A stretch of 64,000 bases of DNA, from assembly GCA_048058975.1 (NCBI GenBank), contig JBLLNP010000022.1:23840-87839 (forward strand), written 5' to 3'. The notes under the pieces are model-generated. The model made no database searches, had not been told where the DNA came from, and saw only the letters and a list, made by a program, of their open reading frames with translations. Shown here piece after piece: positions 1-8,858 of the stretch. Each line of letters begins with the position of its first letter. Within the stretch, counting starts at the first letter, position 1. The DNA comes from RHLJ01 sp048058975. Its GTDB lineage: Bacteria > Bacteroidota > Rhodothermia > Balneolales > Balneolaceae. The position numbers and the translations under genes are program-made.

Positions 1-1
1 T

Positions 2-733
2 GAAGATAAAGCCGAAGCAGCTAAATCAGAATTATTGGAAGAAAATCCGGGAAGCGGTGTCGATATCATATTGTGTGATTTCGCCAGTCAGGATGAAATA
101 CGAAAAGCAGCAAATACCATCACATCCAGCTACGACAAAATAGATCTGCTCATAAATAATCATGGATTCGTGGCGGCCTCATATAATGAGACCGTGGATG
201 GATTGGAAGAAACGTTCGCTGTAAACCATATTGGGTATTTTTTGTTCACAAACTTATTGCTTGACCAGGTTAAAGCTGCAGGAAAAGCACGGATCATTAA
301 TGTAGCTTCTGACGCTCATAAAGCAGGAAAATTTGATCCGGAAAACATTCAGCTAAAGGAGAATTATAGCAACTGGACAGCCTACGGAAATTCTAAATTA
401 TACAATATTCTTTTTACCATTGAACTGGCCGAACGTTTGAAAGGCACAGGTGTCACGGCGAATTGTCTTCATCCGGGGGTTATTAAATCGAATTTTGGTA
501 GCAATAGTACTTTTTTAGTTAGGCTTTTCTGGAAAATTGCAGGCCCCTTTATGAAATCGAATAAAGAAGGAGCGCAAACCACGATTTATCTAGCAACTGC
601 CGATGAAGTGGAAGAGGTGAATGGAGCTTATTTTAAAAACAGTAAAGTTACGATTCCTTCCGATCAGGCTTTGGATAAAGAGGCCGCCGAAAAGCTCTGG
701 GAAATAAGCGAAGAACTCTGTGGGTTAACTTAA
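2..733 (+). CDS. Short-chain dehydrogenase/reductase (5' end outside window)
   Basis: The frame is open from base 2, so this is the C-terminal 243 residues of a longer protein; the nucleotide-binding GxxxGxG segment lies upstream of the window. It is an NAD(P)-dependent oxidoreductase of the retinol-dehydrogenase/WW-oxidoreductase-like SDR group. Visible motifs are LLINNHG (the NNAG motif with His for Ala), a Ser in IINVASDAHK, and the catalytic YGNSK (YxxxK), followed by LHPGVIKSNFG, which is typical of this subgroup. The substrate cannot be deduced. It converges on the PLD gene, and their stop codons overlap by a few bases. Confidence 0.85.
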   Translation, partial: EDKAEAAKSELLEENPGSGVDIILCDFASQDEIRKAANTITSSYDKIDLLINNHGFVAASYNETVDGLEETFAVNHIGYFLFTNLLLDQVKAAGKARIINVASDAHKAGKFDPENIQLKENYSNWTAYGNSKLYNILFTIELAERLKGTGVTANCLHPGVIKSNFGSNSTFLVRLFWKIAGPFMKSNKEGAQTTIYLATADEVEEVNGAYFKNSKVTIPSDQALDKEAAEKLWEISEELCGLT

Positions 734-1872
734 AGCTCTTGCTTTAATAATCTGGTGAAACGTTCTTTAGCCCTGCGAAGAAGACCGCGTTTTTTCCATC
801 TTCCTGGCTCGACCATTTCAGTATAACCTAGATCGTCTTCAAAGTGAGTTGAAAGCTCTTTGTTTATGGTTTCATCAATAAGAACCAGGTTTATTTCATC
901 ATCTTTAAGCATAGAACGCTGGTTAAAGTTAGCCGAACCGATACAGCTAAGTTCATCATCGACCAAAATAATTTTGGCATGGAGCATTGTTTTAGTGTAG
1001 TAGAAAATCTGAACTCCTGCGTCCAATAGGTCTTCAAAGGAATCTTCTGCAATAACTTTAGAAACTGGTTGGTCAGTATGGTCTCCGGGAATCATAATTT
1101 TAATATCTATCCCGGTTTTTGATGCCGCTACAAGCAAATCAACCATCGTTTGGTCTGGGTTGAAGTACGCGGTACATATCCAGATTTTGTGTTTTGCTGA
1201 TTTGATGAGTGATTGATACAACAAAACAATATCACTCCAGCGAACAGAAGAAGAAGTGCGAACTGTTTGGATTAATGTACTCCCGGTTTTTAGAAAGTTG
1301 TCCTCACTGATTATTTCCAGATCGAGGTTATCGTTGGCTTCAATCCAGTTTTCGATAAAAGCAGATTTAATTCCCGAAACAGCAGGTCCTGTTATTTTGA
1401 AATGGGTATCTCTCCATTCAGATGGATTACTGACGTCTCCTTCCCATTCTTCTGCAATACCAACGCCTCCGGTAAATGCAACATCATCATCACAGATTAA
1501 AATTTTTCGGTGAGTACGATTATCTGTTTTCCAGATTTTCCATCGAATTAGAGGCCGGAACCATACGACTTCTACCCCGGATTTTTCCATGAGTTGAACC
1601 AATTTTTGCTCAATAGGGAGCGCACCATACGCATCTAGAAGTACCCGAACGGTAATCCCTTCTTTGGCTTTTTTTGAGAGAACTTCAGCAAACTTGGTTG
1701 CAATGCCACCTTTCCAGTACACAAAGGTGAGGAAATCTATACTGGTAGTTGCACTTTCAATAGCATCCAGCATGGCGGGAAAAATCTGATCCCCGTTTTT
1801 TAAAACAAAAACGGAATTCCCTTCAGAGAAAGGAATTCCGATCGTTTGTTCTAAAATTTGCTGTTTTTCCAA
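730..1872 (-). CDS. Phospholipase D-family protein, cardiolipin synthase-like
   Basis: A 380-residue protein with two HKD motifs: HRKILICDD near residue 120, followed by GG, and HAKIILVDD near residue 294, followed by GSANFNQRS. This is the bipartite PLD active site of cardiolipin synthases, which condense two phosphatidylglycerols or PG with PE. The N-terminal membrane hairpin of ClsA is absent, so it resembles the ClsB/ClsC type and may be peripheral. The start is TTG: a stop lies four codons upstream and no ATG is near, and no clear Shine-Dalgarno is visible. It follows a small membrane protein gene on the same strand with a 9-base gap, so co-transcription is likely. A PLD-type nuclease is less likely given the two separate HKD halves. 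Confidence 0.85.
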   Translation of the reverse strand: MEKQQILEQTIGIPFSEGNSVFVLKNGDQIFPAMLDAIESATTSIDFLTFVYWKGGIATKFAEVLSKKAKEGITVRVLLDAYGALPIEQKLVQLMEKSGVEVVWFRPLIRWKIWKTDNRTHRKILICDDDVAFTGGVGIAEEWEGDVSNPSEWRDTHFKITGPAVSGIKSAFIENWIEANDNLDLEIISEDNFLKTGSTLIQTVRTSSSVRWSDIVLLYQSLIKSAKHKIWICTAYFNPDQTMVDLLVAASKTGIDIKIMIPGDHTDQPVSKVIAEDSFEDLLDAGVQIFYYTKTMLHAKIILVDDELSCIGSANFNQRSMLKDDEINLVLIDETINKELSTHFEDDLGYTEMVEPGRWKKRGLLRRAKERFTRLLKQEL

Positions 1873-1881
1873 ATTGGTAAC

Positions 1882-2046
1882 TTAGGTTTTTGGCTTCTTG
1901 CCCATTATAAGCGAAACTACAAACAGAACAAGGAATACAAAAAAGAAGATTTTAGCAATTCCTACTGCTGTTCCTGCAATTCCTCCAAATCCTAAAATAG
2001 CTGCTATTAATGCAACCACAAAAAATATGATACTCCATCTTAACAT
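1882..2046 (-). CDS. DUF1328-like small membrane protein (54 aa)
   Basis: A short gene starting ATG at 2046 with a good Shine-Dalgarno (AAAAGGAGA) 5 bases upstream. The product begins MLRWSIIFFVVALIAAI and has two hydrophobic helices separated by a Gly-rich turn (GFGGIAGTAVGIAK), ending in Lys-rich GKKPKT. Size, MLRW start and GFGGIA turn match the DUF1328/YtjA family of inner-membrane proteins of unknown function, often stress-induced. It sits just upstream of the cardiolipin-synthase-like gene and downstream of another tiny membrane protein, which suggests a small envelope-stress unit. Confidence 0.8.
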   Translation of the reverse strand: MLRWSIIFFVVALIAAILGFGGIAGTAVGIAKIFFFVFLVLFVVSLIMGKKPKT

Positions 2047-2058
2047 AATATTCTCCTT

Positions 2059-2256
2059 TTATTTAAGTCTGGCGATTACTATTCCTACAAGCATAACCAC
2101 GGCAGATATAAGTATTGGTACATAATCTCCTGTACTTACGGCAACGTCTGCTCCAAATGCTTCAAATGATTCCGAATCCTGGAAATACTGATATCCAAAA
2201 TAAAGTACTCCAAGTAAACCGCCTCCGGCTAAAATGCTTCCAATTGTTTTTTTCAT
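2059..2256 (-). CDS. Small two-helix membrane protein (65 aa)
   Basis: The 65-residue product has an N-terminal hydrophobic helix (SILAGGGLLGVLYFGY), a short polar, acidic linker around residues 26-45 and a second hydrophobic helix ending in IARLK. The arrangement resembles DUF3185-type small membrane proteins, but I cannot assign it firmly. It starts at ATG 2256 without an obvious Shine-Dalgarno. The next gene, the DUF1328-like protein, starts 12 bases after its stop, so both probably share a transcript with the PLD gene. Confidence 0.6.
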   Translation of the reverse strand: MKKTIGSILAGGGLLGVLYFGYQYFQDSESFEAFGADVAVSTGDYVPILISAVVMLVGIVIARLK

Positions 2257-2406
2257 AATTCAAGTATTTGTTAATTATTGTTTACCCATTGAATAAGAAC
2301 TGACGAATTTTGTTTCAAAAACTAATATTTGGCGTTTTCTGTAAAAAAATGTTGAAGACTGTATCAAAAAAAGAAGAACTCGTTGAGCCTTTAAAATTGA
2401 GACTCT

Positions 2407-3351
2407 ATGAAACGAATATTACTTACCACATTATTATTTGCAGCCTCTTGTTCATTACCTGCCCAGGATTTTGATCATCACGCTGCGGTAACCCGACTTG
2501 CCGATTTGATGAACGAAAATTATGTATATCCTGAACAAGGAAAGGCCATGCATGACCTCCTCATCAAAAAGCTTGATGCCGGTGAATATGATCAATACAA
2601 AACAGAAAAAGAGCTGGCGGAGGTACTGGATTCAGATTTGAAGTCTGTAATACTCGACAAGCATATTCGGGTAAGCTATAATCCGGAAAGGGCAGAGAGT
2701 ATTCGAAATCGCGATCCGAATGGAGGGAGAGACCCTCTTTCTAATCAGGGCTTCGAAGAAGTCAAAATCCTGGAAAACAATATCGGATTTCTGGACTTGC
2801 GTGGATTTGTGGATATTCGTTTCGCTGAAGATGAAGCCAGAGCCGCAATGGATAAACTGATTCAGGCAGACGCGATTATTTTTGATTTAAGACAGAATGG
2901 AGGAGGTTCTCCATCTATGATTCGGTTTATTTCCAGCTATATCTTCGGAGAAGACCCTGTTCATCTGAATACGTTTTACTGGAGGCCGGGCGATCGCTAT
3001 TCTGAGACCTGGACAAATCCTGATTTTGCTTCTCAAAGAAAGCCAGATATTCCGGTGTATGTACTTACTAGCGATTATACCTTTTCAGCCGCGGAGGAGT
3101 TCACGTATAATTTAAAGCATATGAAACGAGCCACTATTGTGGGGGAAGTAACCGGAGGTGGTGCGCATCCGGGCGGTCCTTCTTTATTCGGAGATGGTTT
3201 CATTGTAAATATTCCCAGAGGCCGGGCGATTAATCCGATTACAAAAAAGAATTGGGAAGGAGTCGGAGTAACTCCTCACGTTTTAACTTCAGAAGAAAAA
3301 GCATTTGAGAAAGCGGTTGAACTTGCCAACGCAGCTCTTCAGAAGAGTTAG
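2407..3351 (+). CDS. S41-family (IRBP/tail-specific type) serine peptidase
   Basis: A 314-residue protein with a signal peptide (MKRILLTTLLFAASCSLPAQ), therefore exported. After an N-terminal helical region there is FLDLRGFVD, then IIFDLRQNGGGSP, the usual S41 core strand and Gly-rich turn. Next comes TSDYTFSAAEEF, in which the Ser near residue 227 is the expected nucleophile, and GEVTGGGAHPGG. This is the short IRBP/N-acyl-amino-acid-hydrolase-like S41 form without a PDZ domain. It would cleave peptides in the periplasm; targets are unknown. The Cys at the end of the hydrophobic stretch might suggest a lipoprotein, but AQ cleavage is more typical. Converges on the DUF2461 gene. Confidence 0.85.
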   Translation: MKRILLTTLLFAASCSLPAQDFDHHAAVTRLADLMNENYVYPEQGKAMHDLLIKKLDAGEYDQYKTEKELAEVLDSDLKSVILDKHIRVSYNPERAESIRNRDPNGGRDPLSNQGFEEVKILENNIGFLDLRGFVDIRFAEDEARAAMDKLIQADAIIFDLRQNGGGSPSMIRFISSYIFGEDPVHLNTFYWRPGDRYSETWTNPDFASQRKPDIPVYVLTSDYTFSAAEEFTYNLKHMKRATIVGEVTGGGAHPGGPSLFGDGFIVNIPRGRAINPITKKNWEGVGVTPHVLTSEEKAFEKAVELANAALQKS

Positions 3352-3352
3352 T

Positions 3353-4024
3353 TCACTTTTCTAAATGCCGGGTTAACACTTCGCTCATATAATCGAAGAA
3401 AGGACGGATAGCCAGGAAAGCTTTCGTGACTTCAAATACAAAATCTTCGGAAAAGACTTCATTGGAAGTGAACTCTTTTGAAAAGATGAAGCCTTTATGG
3501 CGAATCAGATCAATATTAGGATCATCTTTCGAATAACCTCGTGGTGCTGTTTTTACTGTTTCCCCTTGCAGTTCTCCCCAGATACTTTTGAAGGTTTTAT
3601 CGTTAATAATTTCTCGGAATGTGGTGGAATCGTGAGAAAGTTCATCCCGGATGAGTTTGATATCGTCTGTATTGGGCTGCCAGAATCCGGTTCCAATAAA
3701 GGTGTTTCCAGGCTCAAAATGGATGTAATAACCACCCCTAAGCCAGCGAGTAGCTCTGGTTAAACTTGCTCCAAAATGAACTTTATAGGGAGGTTTCCCT
3801 TTTGAGAAGCGAACATCATTATAAATCCTGAACAGAGATTTCTTACCGGACTCATTCTCGATATTGTCAATCTTCTTCATTTCAGTAATCAGTGCATCCA
3901 TGAAGTCCGCTACATTCTGATGAGCCTTTACATACCTTGGTTTGTTTTCTGTAAACCAATCGCGGTTATTATTGGTCTTTAGCTCTTCAAGGAAAGTATA
4001 AGTGCTTTTTTGGATGTGATTCAT
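3353..4024 (-). CDS. DUF2461 (TIGR02453) family protein
   Basis: A 223-residue cytoplasmic protein. It opens with FLEELKTNNNRDWFTENK and continues with the RIYNDVRFSKGKPPYK signature and GGYYIHFEPGNTFIGTGFW, all diagnostic of the DUF2461 family, whose function is unknown. Length is normal for the family. The ATG start is supported by conservation of the N-terminus. It lies 19 bases downstream of a truncated DUF3052-like ORF on the same strand and is probably co-transcribed with it. Confidence 0.85.
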   Translation of the reverse strand: MNHIQKSTYTFLEELKTNNNRDWFTENKPRYVKAHQNVADFMDALITEMKKIDNIENESGKKSLFRIYNDVRFSKGKPPYKVHFGASLTRATRWLRGGYYIHFEPGNTFIGTGFWQPNTDDIKLIRDELSHDSTTFREIINDKTFKSIWGELQGETVKTAPRGYSKDDPNIDLIRHKGFIFSKEFTSNEVFSEDFVFEVTKAFLAIRPFFDYMSEVLTRHLEK

Positions 4025-4043
4025 TTCAACTTCTGTTTTTCAA

Positions 4044-4283
4044 TTAATAACTCAGCCAAAGCTGACGGTCTTTTCGTTGTAGTTTTTCTGCTTCAGGAAC
4101 CCAGTTTTTTAATTCGTCTTCGTTTTTTGTGAACAGAATTACAGAATCGTATTCATTATTTGATGCCGCTTTGTATTCAATTCTAATTCCATCAAACTGC
4201 GGATGAACGGCAGGATTCGAGTTCATTAATAACACTGAGAACTCTTCCTTGATTTGGAATTTATTTAGAATAGGGCGAATCAT
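4044..4283 (-). CDS. DUF3052-like protein, apparently C-terminally truncated
   Basis: A 79-residue product from ATG 4283. AAAGGA ends 9 bases upstream of this ATG, whereas an earlier ATG (4292) is too close to it and a TTG (4301) overlaps it. The pattern LNKFQIKEEFSVLLMN, then a DSVILFTKNEDEL segment and LQRKDRQLWLSY, matches the first two thirds of DUF3052 proteins. Those normally continue past the W-[IL]-S-Y strand with Pro-Lys and about 40 further residues. Here TAA follows directly after SY. The other two frames downstream do not restore the missing part. It may be a decayed gene or a short family variant. Confidence 0.55.
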   Translation of the reverse strand: MIRPILNKFQIKEEFSVLLMNSNPAVHPQFDGIRIEYKAASNNEYDSVILFTKNEDELKNWVPEAEKLQRKDRQLWLSY

Positions 4284-4320
4284 TTTAGTCATTCCTTTCA
4301 AAATGCAGAGTATGATCTAT

Positions 4321-5085
4321 TTAGTTTAAGTTCAACAACAATTCATGGGATGCATTTAATAACTGTTGCTGTTGTTCTTCTCTTGAAATAGTAGCAGAGC
4401 CGGAACCAAATTGAAAACCATAGTAGCCGAACTGCGAATGATTTCCTCCGTTAACCAACACAAAGTTCGTTTGGTTGGGGAGATTTACAGAGAATTCTTT
4501 GACTTCTTCCATTGAAGCTAACCCATCCTCACTTGCATGTACTTTAGTGACTGGTATCTTAAGGTTACTCAAGTCAACTCTTCTTGGGTGTGAAGTGCCG
4601 ATGAGTAAAAGCCCGGAAAGCTTTTTCGGGTAAATTCCTGCAAATTCAGATGCCATTGCTCCTCCTTTAGAATGCCCCGCTAATACCCAGTTGAGAGTGT
4701 CCGGATAGGAATTAATCAAAGTAAGTGTTTCATCAAATACAGATTTTTCCATGCCTTTTGTAAAAGCTAAGCGAAAAGGAATTTTCTGAATGATTACTGG
4801 ATATCCGTTTTCAGCCAGTTTTCTCGCAAAAGGCGTGTATGCTTCAGCCTGTACCAGAGCTCCGGGATAGAAAACTACTATGGTAGAAGAATCGAAAGCT
4901 TTACTAGCTTTTGGGAAAAACCGTATGAATTCCGAGGTGTTTTCTACGTCAACCAGTGAGTCTGATTCAAGTACCGACTCATCAAAGCCCGAGGCCTGCA
5001 TCTGGAAAAACATCCAGATGACAACCACGCTCCAAAAGAGGATCAGGAAAGCCCGGATTTTTTTTCTTTTTAAAGAAGGTGCCAA
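4321..5085 (-). CDS. Membrane-anchored alpha/beta hydrolase
   Basis: A 254-residue protein with a basic N-terminus (LKRKKIR) followed by one transmembrane helix, so the catalytic domain probably faces the periplasm. It has the complete alpha/beta-hydrolase triad: nucleophile Ser in GHSKGG, Asp in HASEDGLAS and His in GGNHSQFGYYGFQ. The GALVQAEAY segment after the first strand is typical of the Abhydrolase_5 family. Substrate unknown. TTG at 5085 is the only start between the upstream in-frame stop and the transmembrane helix. Confidence 0.75.
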   Translation of the reverse strand: MAPSLKRKKIRAFLILFWSVVVIWMFFQMQASGFDESVLESDSLVDVENTSEFIRFFPKASKAFDSSTIVVFYPGALVQAEAYTPFARKLAENGYPVIIQKIPFRLAFTKGMEKSVFDETLTLINSYPDTLNWVLAGHSKGGAMASEFAGIYPKKLSGLLLIGTSHPRRVDLSNLKIPVTKVHASEDGLASMEEVKEFSVNLPNQTNFVLVNGGNHSQFGYYGFQFGSGSATISREEQQQQLLNASHELLLNLN

Positions 5086-5196
5086 CGTAACGTTAGTTTC
5101 CGATCCCCTACGTTCTTAACTGGAAAAGGTTTTTAACCAATTCCCCGTGCTTTCATAACCAGAGTATAATAAAGTTAAAGGAACAAAAACTTACGA

Positions 5197-8100
5197 TTAC
5201 TCCTCCTTCAAAGGCCTTCGGTTATCTCCTGAAACGGTATCAATCAGTTTGTTATAGGGATCGATTCCGGCGGATTTTGGCTCTTCATCAACAACAATGG
5301 TTAAGGTAGTTTCGATGGCTTCGAATTTGTGTTTTTTGAGGTAAAGTACTGTTTCGTTTCCATCCTCATCGGTTCCGAAAACACCCACATCAATCCAGTC
5401 CTGCAATGGAAGAGATTGAATAGGCTTGGACAATCCTTCCACTTCTAAAGCAAGGCTGTCGCCATTGGCATCTTTGTATATGCGTCGGCCTTGCGGACTG
5501 TTAGCATATTTCGAGGTCTGTACCTTCAAGCTCACTTCGTATTTCCCGTCTTCGGTTTCTCTGAATGTAGATTCCTTAACCTGGTTATCATACAGTGTGA
5601 TGGTCTCGAACATATCATAAAGCAGGTACTTCAATGAATCGGGAGTGGCTTCATCCAGGTAACTCAGGAATTCCGTAGAGGTTGTGTAAGGAGGCTCCTG
5701 AAAAGCAACGGCATCAATATATCGACTGAGTGCCGCATTCATATTTTCCTCGCCGATGTAATCACTAAGCGCATACAACACCAAAGAGCCCTTATTATAA
5801 TGGATGTACGGCTGGTTTTCGTTGTATAGCAGTGGTTTTTCCTTGATTCCCTCAGTTGAACGCCCAAGCAGGTAACTATCCAACGCGTCTTTGAGGAAGG
5901 TTCTCATTTCTTCTTCGCCATTTTCCTTTTCCAGCACTTTAAGCGCGCTATACTCAGACATACTTTCTGACATCACAGTAGCTCCCTGTACATTCGCACC
6001 AATAACCTGATGTGCCCACCACTGGTGCGCAACTTCGTGAGCGGTAATGCTGAATGGATAATCCACTCCCGATTCATCCTCATCATCAACCTGAGCGATA
6101 AACCCGATGGCTTCAGAATAGGGAATGGTATTTGCAAACGACTGAGCAAAACCCCCACTGGTTCTTGGAAACTCCAGAATTCGAACTTGTTTATGCTGGT
6201 ATGGACTGAATTCTTCGGTGTAATAATCCAAGCCACGTTTCACACCTTTAATCATCCGATCAATATTATAATCGTGATCTTTGTGGTAGTACACCTCAAT
6301 GGGCATTCCATTCCAGTCATCTTTAGCGACTTCAAATCGCGCGGAAATAAAGGAATAGAAATTCAGCATTTTAGAGTCCATTTTGTAATGGAAATACCGG
6401 CGCCCGTCTTCCTCCCACTCTTCCTGGAGATACCCGGGAGCAATCGCAATTTGATCTGGTGAAGTACTGATTACGGTTTCAAAATCAATCCAATCCGCAT
6501 CGTAAGAGATGTAATTATTTTGAAGAGAAGCACTGTCGGTTTGCGGCGGCATTCGATCTTTTGGTGGTAGCCCGAATTTTTCGCGGGATGATTCTCCGAT
6601 CAACTCACTTTGCGGATTGTAACCAATTCTTGGGAACAGGCTATTATTGATGAACGTCCCGTTTTCTAAAATAGGAGAGTTATTTCGTAAGATCGTATTG
6701 GGCTTATTCCAGACTTCAAAGTAAAAGGTGAGGGAGTCACCAGGTTGAAGTGGTGTTGCCAGTTTAAATATGTCGTAGTTCATGGAATCATCTTCCATCA
6801 CCAGTTCGTATTCTTCTTCAAAGTGGAAACTGGTTTCGCTGCTGCTGTGATCGATGTGAACAGAGTCAATCACAAACGGAGTTTTATTTTGCAGGATGTA
6901 CACTCCTTCCGCTCTGAAATCTCGTGTTTCCGGGTAAATACTCAGATCAATTTTTGAGCTTACTATGCGTGGCTGAGGGATATGTTCATACTTTCCGTAA
7001 TTAATTTCCCACTGAGCCTGTTGCGCCTCTGCCTCTTTCGAAGAGATATACTCATTCTCGATATTGTTTACATAGTAGATGTATCCACCAATGAAAAGAA
7101 AAGAACCAAGGGAAAACATGAAGAGCATGGAAAGAATTGGTGAGAACTCCTTTTTCGCACGATCCCATCTTTGTTTAAAACGATCAGTAAACCCTCGTTG
7201 ATAAAACAGAATAGACAGGATATAAAAGGAGACCCCCAAAGCCAGCCAGTAGATTTTATACACGTAATATGGGCCAAGCGAACTTCCGTATCCGTTCATG
7301 TCAGAATATGGAGTTCCCGGCGCCTGATTGTATTTAAAGATGTCTTGCTCGATGCCAATTCCATCCAGGAAGGTGATACCGATTGAAATCAGCAAAAGAA
7401 GGAAAAACCCAATGTAGTAATTTTTAAACCAGGTATGAATAAAGATGGCAAGCAACGCCCAGATTACTACATGAATGAGTTGGATTCCATACAGGTCGAA
7501 CAAGTACAAGCCTGGTTCAAAGTTGAAATAGCCATTGTAAACCTGCACTCCAATTCCCACCAGCATAATGGTGCTGAGTAGTAGGGCCTGCATTTTAACT
7601 ACCGAAAAGAAATTCGATAAAAGTAGCGCCCAGCTAGGAACAGGGGTTACATAAAGCAATTGATCGACATTATATGTCCGGCTTCGGTGAAGAATAATTC
7701 CCGCATACAAAAAAGTGAGCAGGTTGATAAACAAACCGAAGAAGGTGCCTGGTAGCATCAACATTTGCCAGGTAACAGGAAGAGTATCTGTTCCAAATAT
7801 TTCACCGCTTACTGTAATGGTTACCAACGAAATCAATACTCCGATAATTGAAATAATGATAAATGGCCATCCTTTTATGATGTAAAGCAGATCGGTGTTT
7901 GAAGTACTCCAGGAAAGTTTAAGGTGCTGTAAGAAAGAGTGGTCGAATTTAACTTTTGGAAGCTGGACGGCTATGATACTTCCGAAGTTCTTTTTTAGAA
8001 TAGTTTCGCCTTTTGATTTGAAGAAGCTAAACGAAAAAGACTGCTGACTGAAGGTGAAGGTGCGGTAAACAAACCCGAAAACCAGTAAACCAATGCCTGT

Positions 8101-8856
8101 CCAGAGAAGCCGGTTGTAGAGAATGATTTCACCGAATGGGAGCGGATTTTCATTTTGCTCATACACCGACCAATACTCGGTGTAGTATTGATTTGCCGCA
8201 GATCCGAAAGGATCGAGCATAGCAGAGAGTATTTTATTGTCCAGGTCGGCCGTAAGTGAACCTGCCACTCCCTGGAGCAATACGAGAGCCAGAACAGTGA
8301 TAAAACCAACGCTCACGCTTCGTGAAAAAGTAACCACTCCAAATACAATAGCCCCATAAAAGAGTAAGTTTGGGATAAGGTAGTAAATGAATGACTGCAC
8401 ATAATTCATAAAAACAAAAGGGCCAAGCAGATCAGGATTAGTGCCGGGCATCACACTTCCAAGCATGATTCCAATCGCTGCATAAAATGCGATAAACAAA
8501 GAGATAAGAAGTCCGCTAAAGAACTTGGCGAGTAAGTATTCCCACTTCTTAAAAGGATAGGAGTACGTGATGGAATACATCTCATATTTAAAATCCTTCT
8601 GGATGGTGCCGCCAACTATGGAAGGGAGCAGGAAGTAAATGAACAGCGTCATTTCATTCAACAAAGCATTAATTGCGGATGCTGAATTAACAATGGTAAC
8701 TGAATTAATTGCTACGGTGATGCTCTCAAAAATTCCTGCCGCTGCTGCCATGCTAAATGTAGCCAGCATGAATATAATGCCACCATACACATAAAAGAGT
8801 GGCCGCCTGAACCATGCTTTAACCTCATAAATAAAAATATTCAGGAACATGCTCAT
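5197..8856 (-). CDS. ABC transporter permease fused to M1 (gluzincin) peptidase domain
   Basis: A 1219-residue fusion. The N-terminal half (about 1-600) has some twelve hydrophobic helices in two ABC-2-type permease blocks. The rest is a large extracytoplasmic region with an M1-aminopeptidase-like domain. It has FPRTSGGFAQSFANT ahead of the zinc site and HEVAHQWWAH near residue 940, followed 18 residues on by ESMSEY, giving HExxH-x18-E. The architecture is known in Bacteroidetes-type genomes, where it is called an M1-family ABC permease. Its ATPase is encoded just upstream, with two bases between stop and ATG. The complex probably exports, or helps process, a peptide or protein; the substrate is not deducible. 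Confidence 0.9.
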   Translation of the reverse strand: MSMFLNIFIYEVKAWFRRPLFYVYGGIIFMLATFSMAAAAGIFESITVAINSVTIVNSASAINALLNEMTLFIYFLLPSIVGGTIQKDFKYEMYSITYSYPFKKWEYLLAKFFSGLLISLFIAFYAAIGIMLGSVMPGTNPDLLGPFVFMNYVQSFIYYLIPNLLFYGAIVFGVVTFSRSVSVGFITVLALVLLQGVAGSLTADLDNKILSAMLDPFGSAANQYYTEYWSVYEQNENPLPFGEIILYNRLLWTGIGLLVFGFVYRTFTFSQQSFSFSFFKSKGETILKKNFGSIIAVQLPKVKFDHSFLQHLKLSWSTSNTDLLYIIKGWPFIIISIIGVLISLVTITVSGEIFGTDTLPVTWQMLMLPGTFFGLFINLLTFLYAGIILHRSRTYNVDQLLYVTPVPSWALLLSNFFSVVKMQALLLSTIMLVGIGVQVYNGYFNFEPGLYLFDLYGIQLIHVVIWALLAIFIHTWFKNYYIGFFLLLLISIGITFLDGIGIEQDIFKYNQAPGTPYSDMNGYGSSLGPYYVYKIYWLALGVSFYILSILFYQRGFTDRFKQRWDRAKKEFSPILSMLFMFSLGSFLFIGGYIYYVNNIENEYISSKEAEAQQAQWEINYGKYEHIPQPRIVSSKIDLSIYPETRDFRAEGVYILQNKTPFVIDSVHIDHSSSETSFHFEEEYELVMEDDSMNYDIFKLATPLQPGDSLTFYFEVWNKPNTILRNNSPILENGTFINNSLFPRIGYNPQSELIGESSREKFGLPPKDRMPPQTDSASLQNNYISYDADWIDFETVISTSPDQIAIAPGYLQEEWEEDGRRYFHYKMDSKMLNFYSFISARFEVAKDDWNGMPIEVYYHKDHDYNIDRMIKGVKRGLDYYTEEFSPYQHKQVRILEFPRTSGGFAQSFANTIPYSEAIGFIAQVDDEDESGVDYPFSITAHEVAHQWWAHQVIGANVQGATVMSESMSEYSALKVLEKENGEEEMRTFLKDALDSYLLGRSTEGIKEKPLLYNENQPYIHYNKGSLVLYALSDYIGEENMNAALSRYIDAVAFQEPPYTTSTEFLSYLDEATPDSLKYLLYDMFETITLYDNQVKESTFRETEDGKYEVSLKVQTSKYANSPQGRRIYKDANGDSLALEVEGLSKPIQSLPLQDWIDVGVFGTDEDGNETVLYLKKHKFEAIETTLTIVVDEEPKSAGIDPYNKLIDTVSGDNRRPLKEE

Positions 8857-8858
8857 GT

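Noticed and set aside
6010..6462. 150-residue plus-strand ORF opposite the M1 peptidase domain
   Set aside because: Composition and position show a shadow of the real gene; no start signal or recognisable domain.
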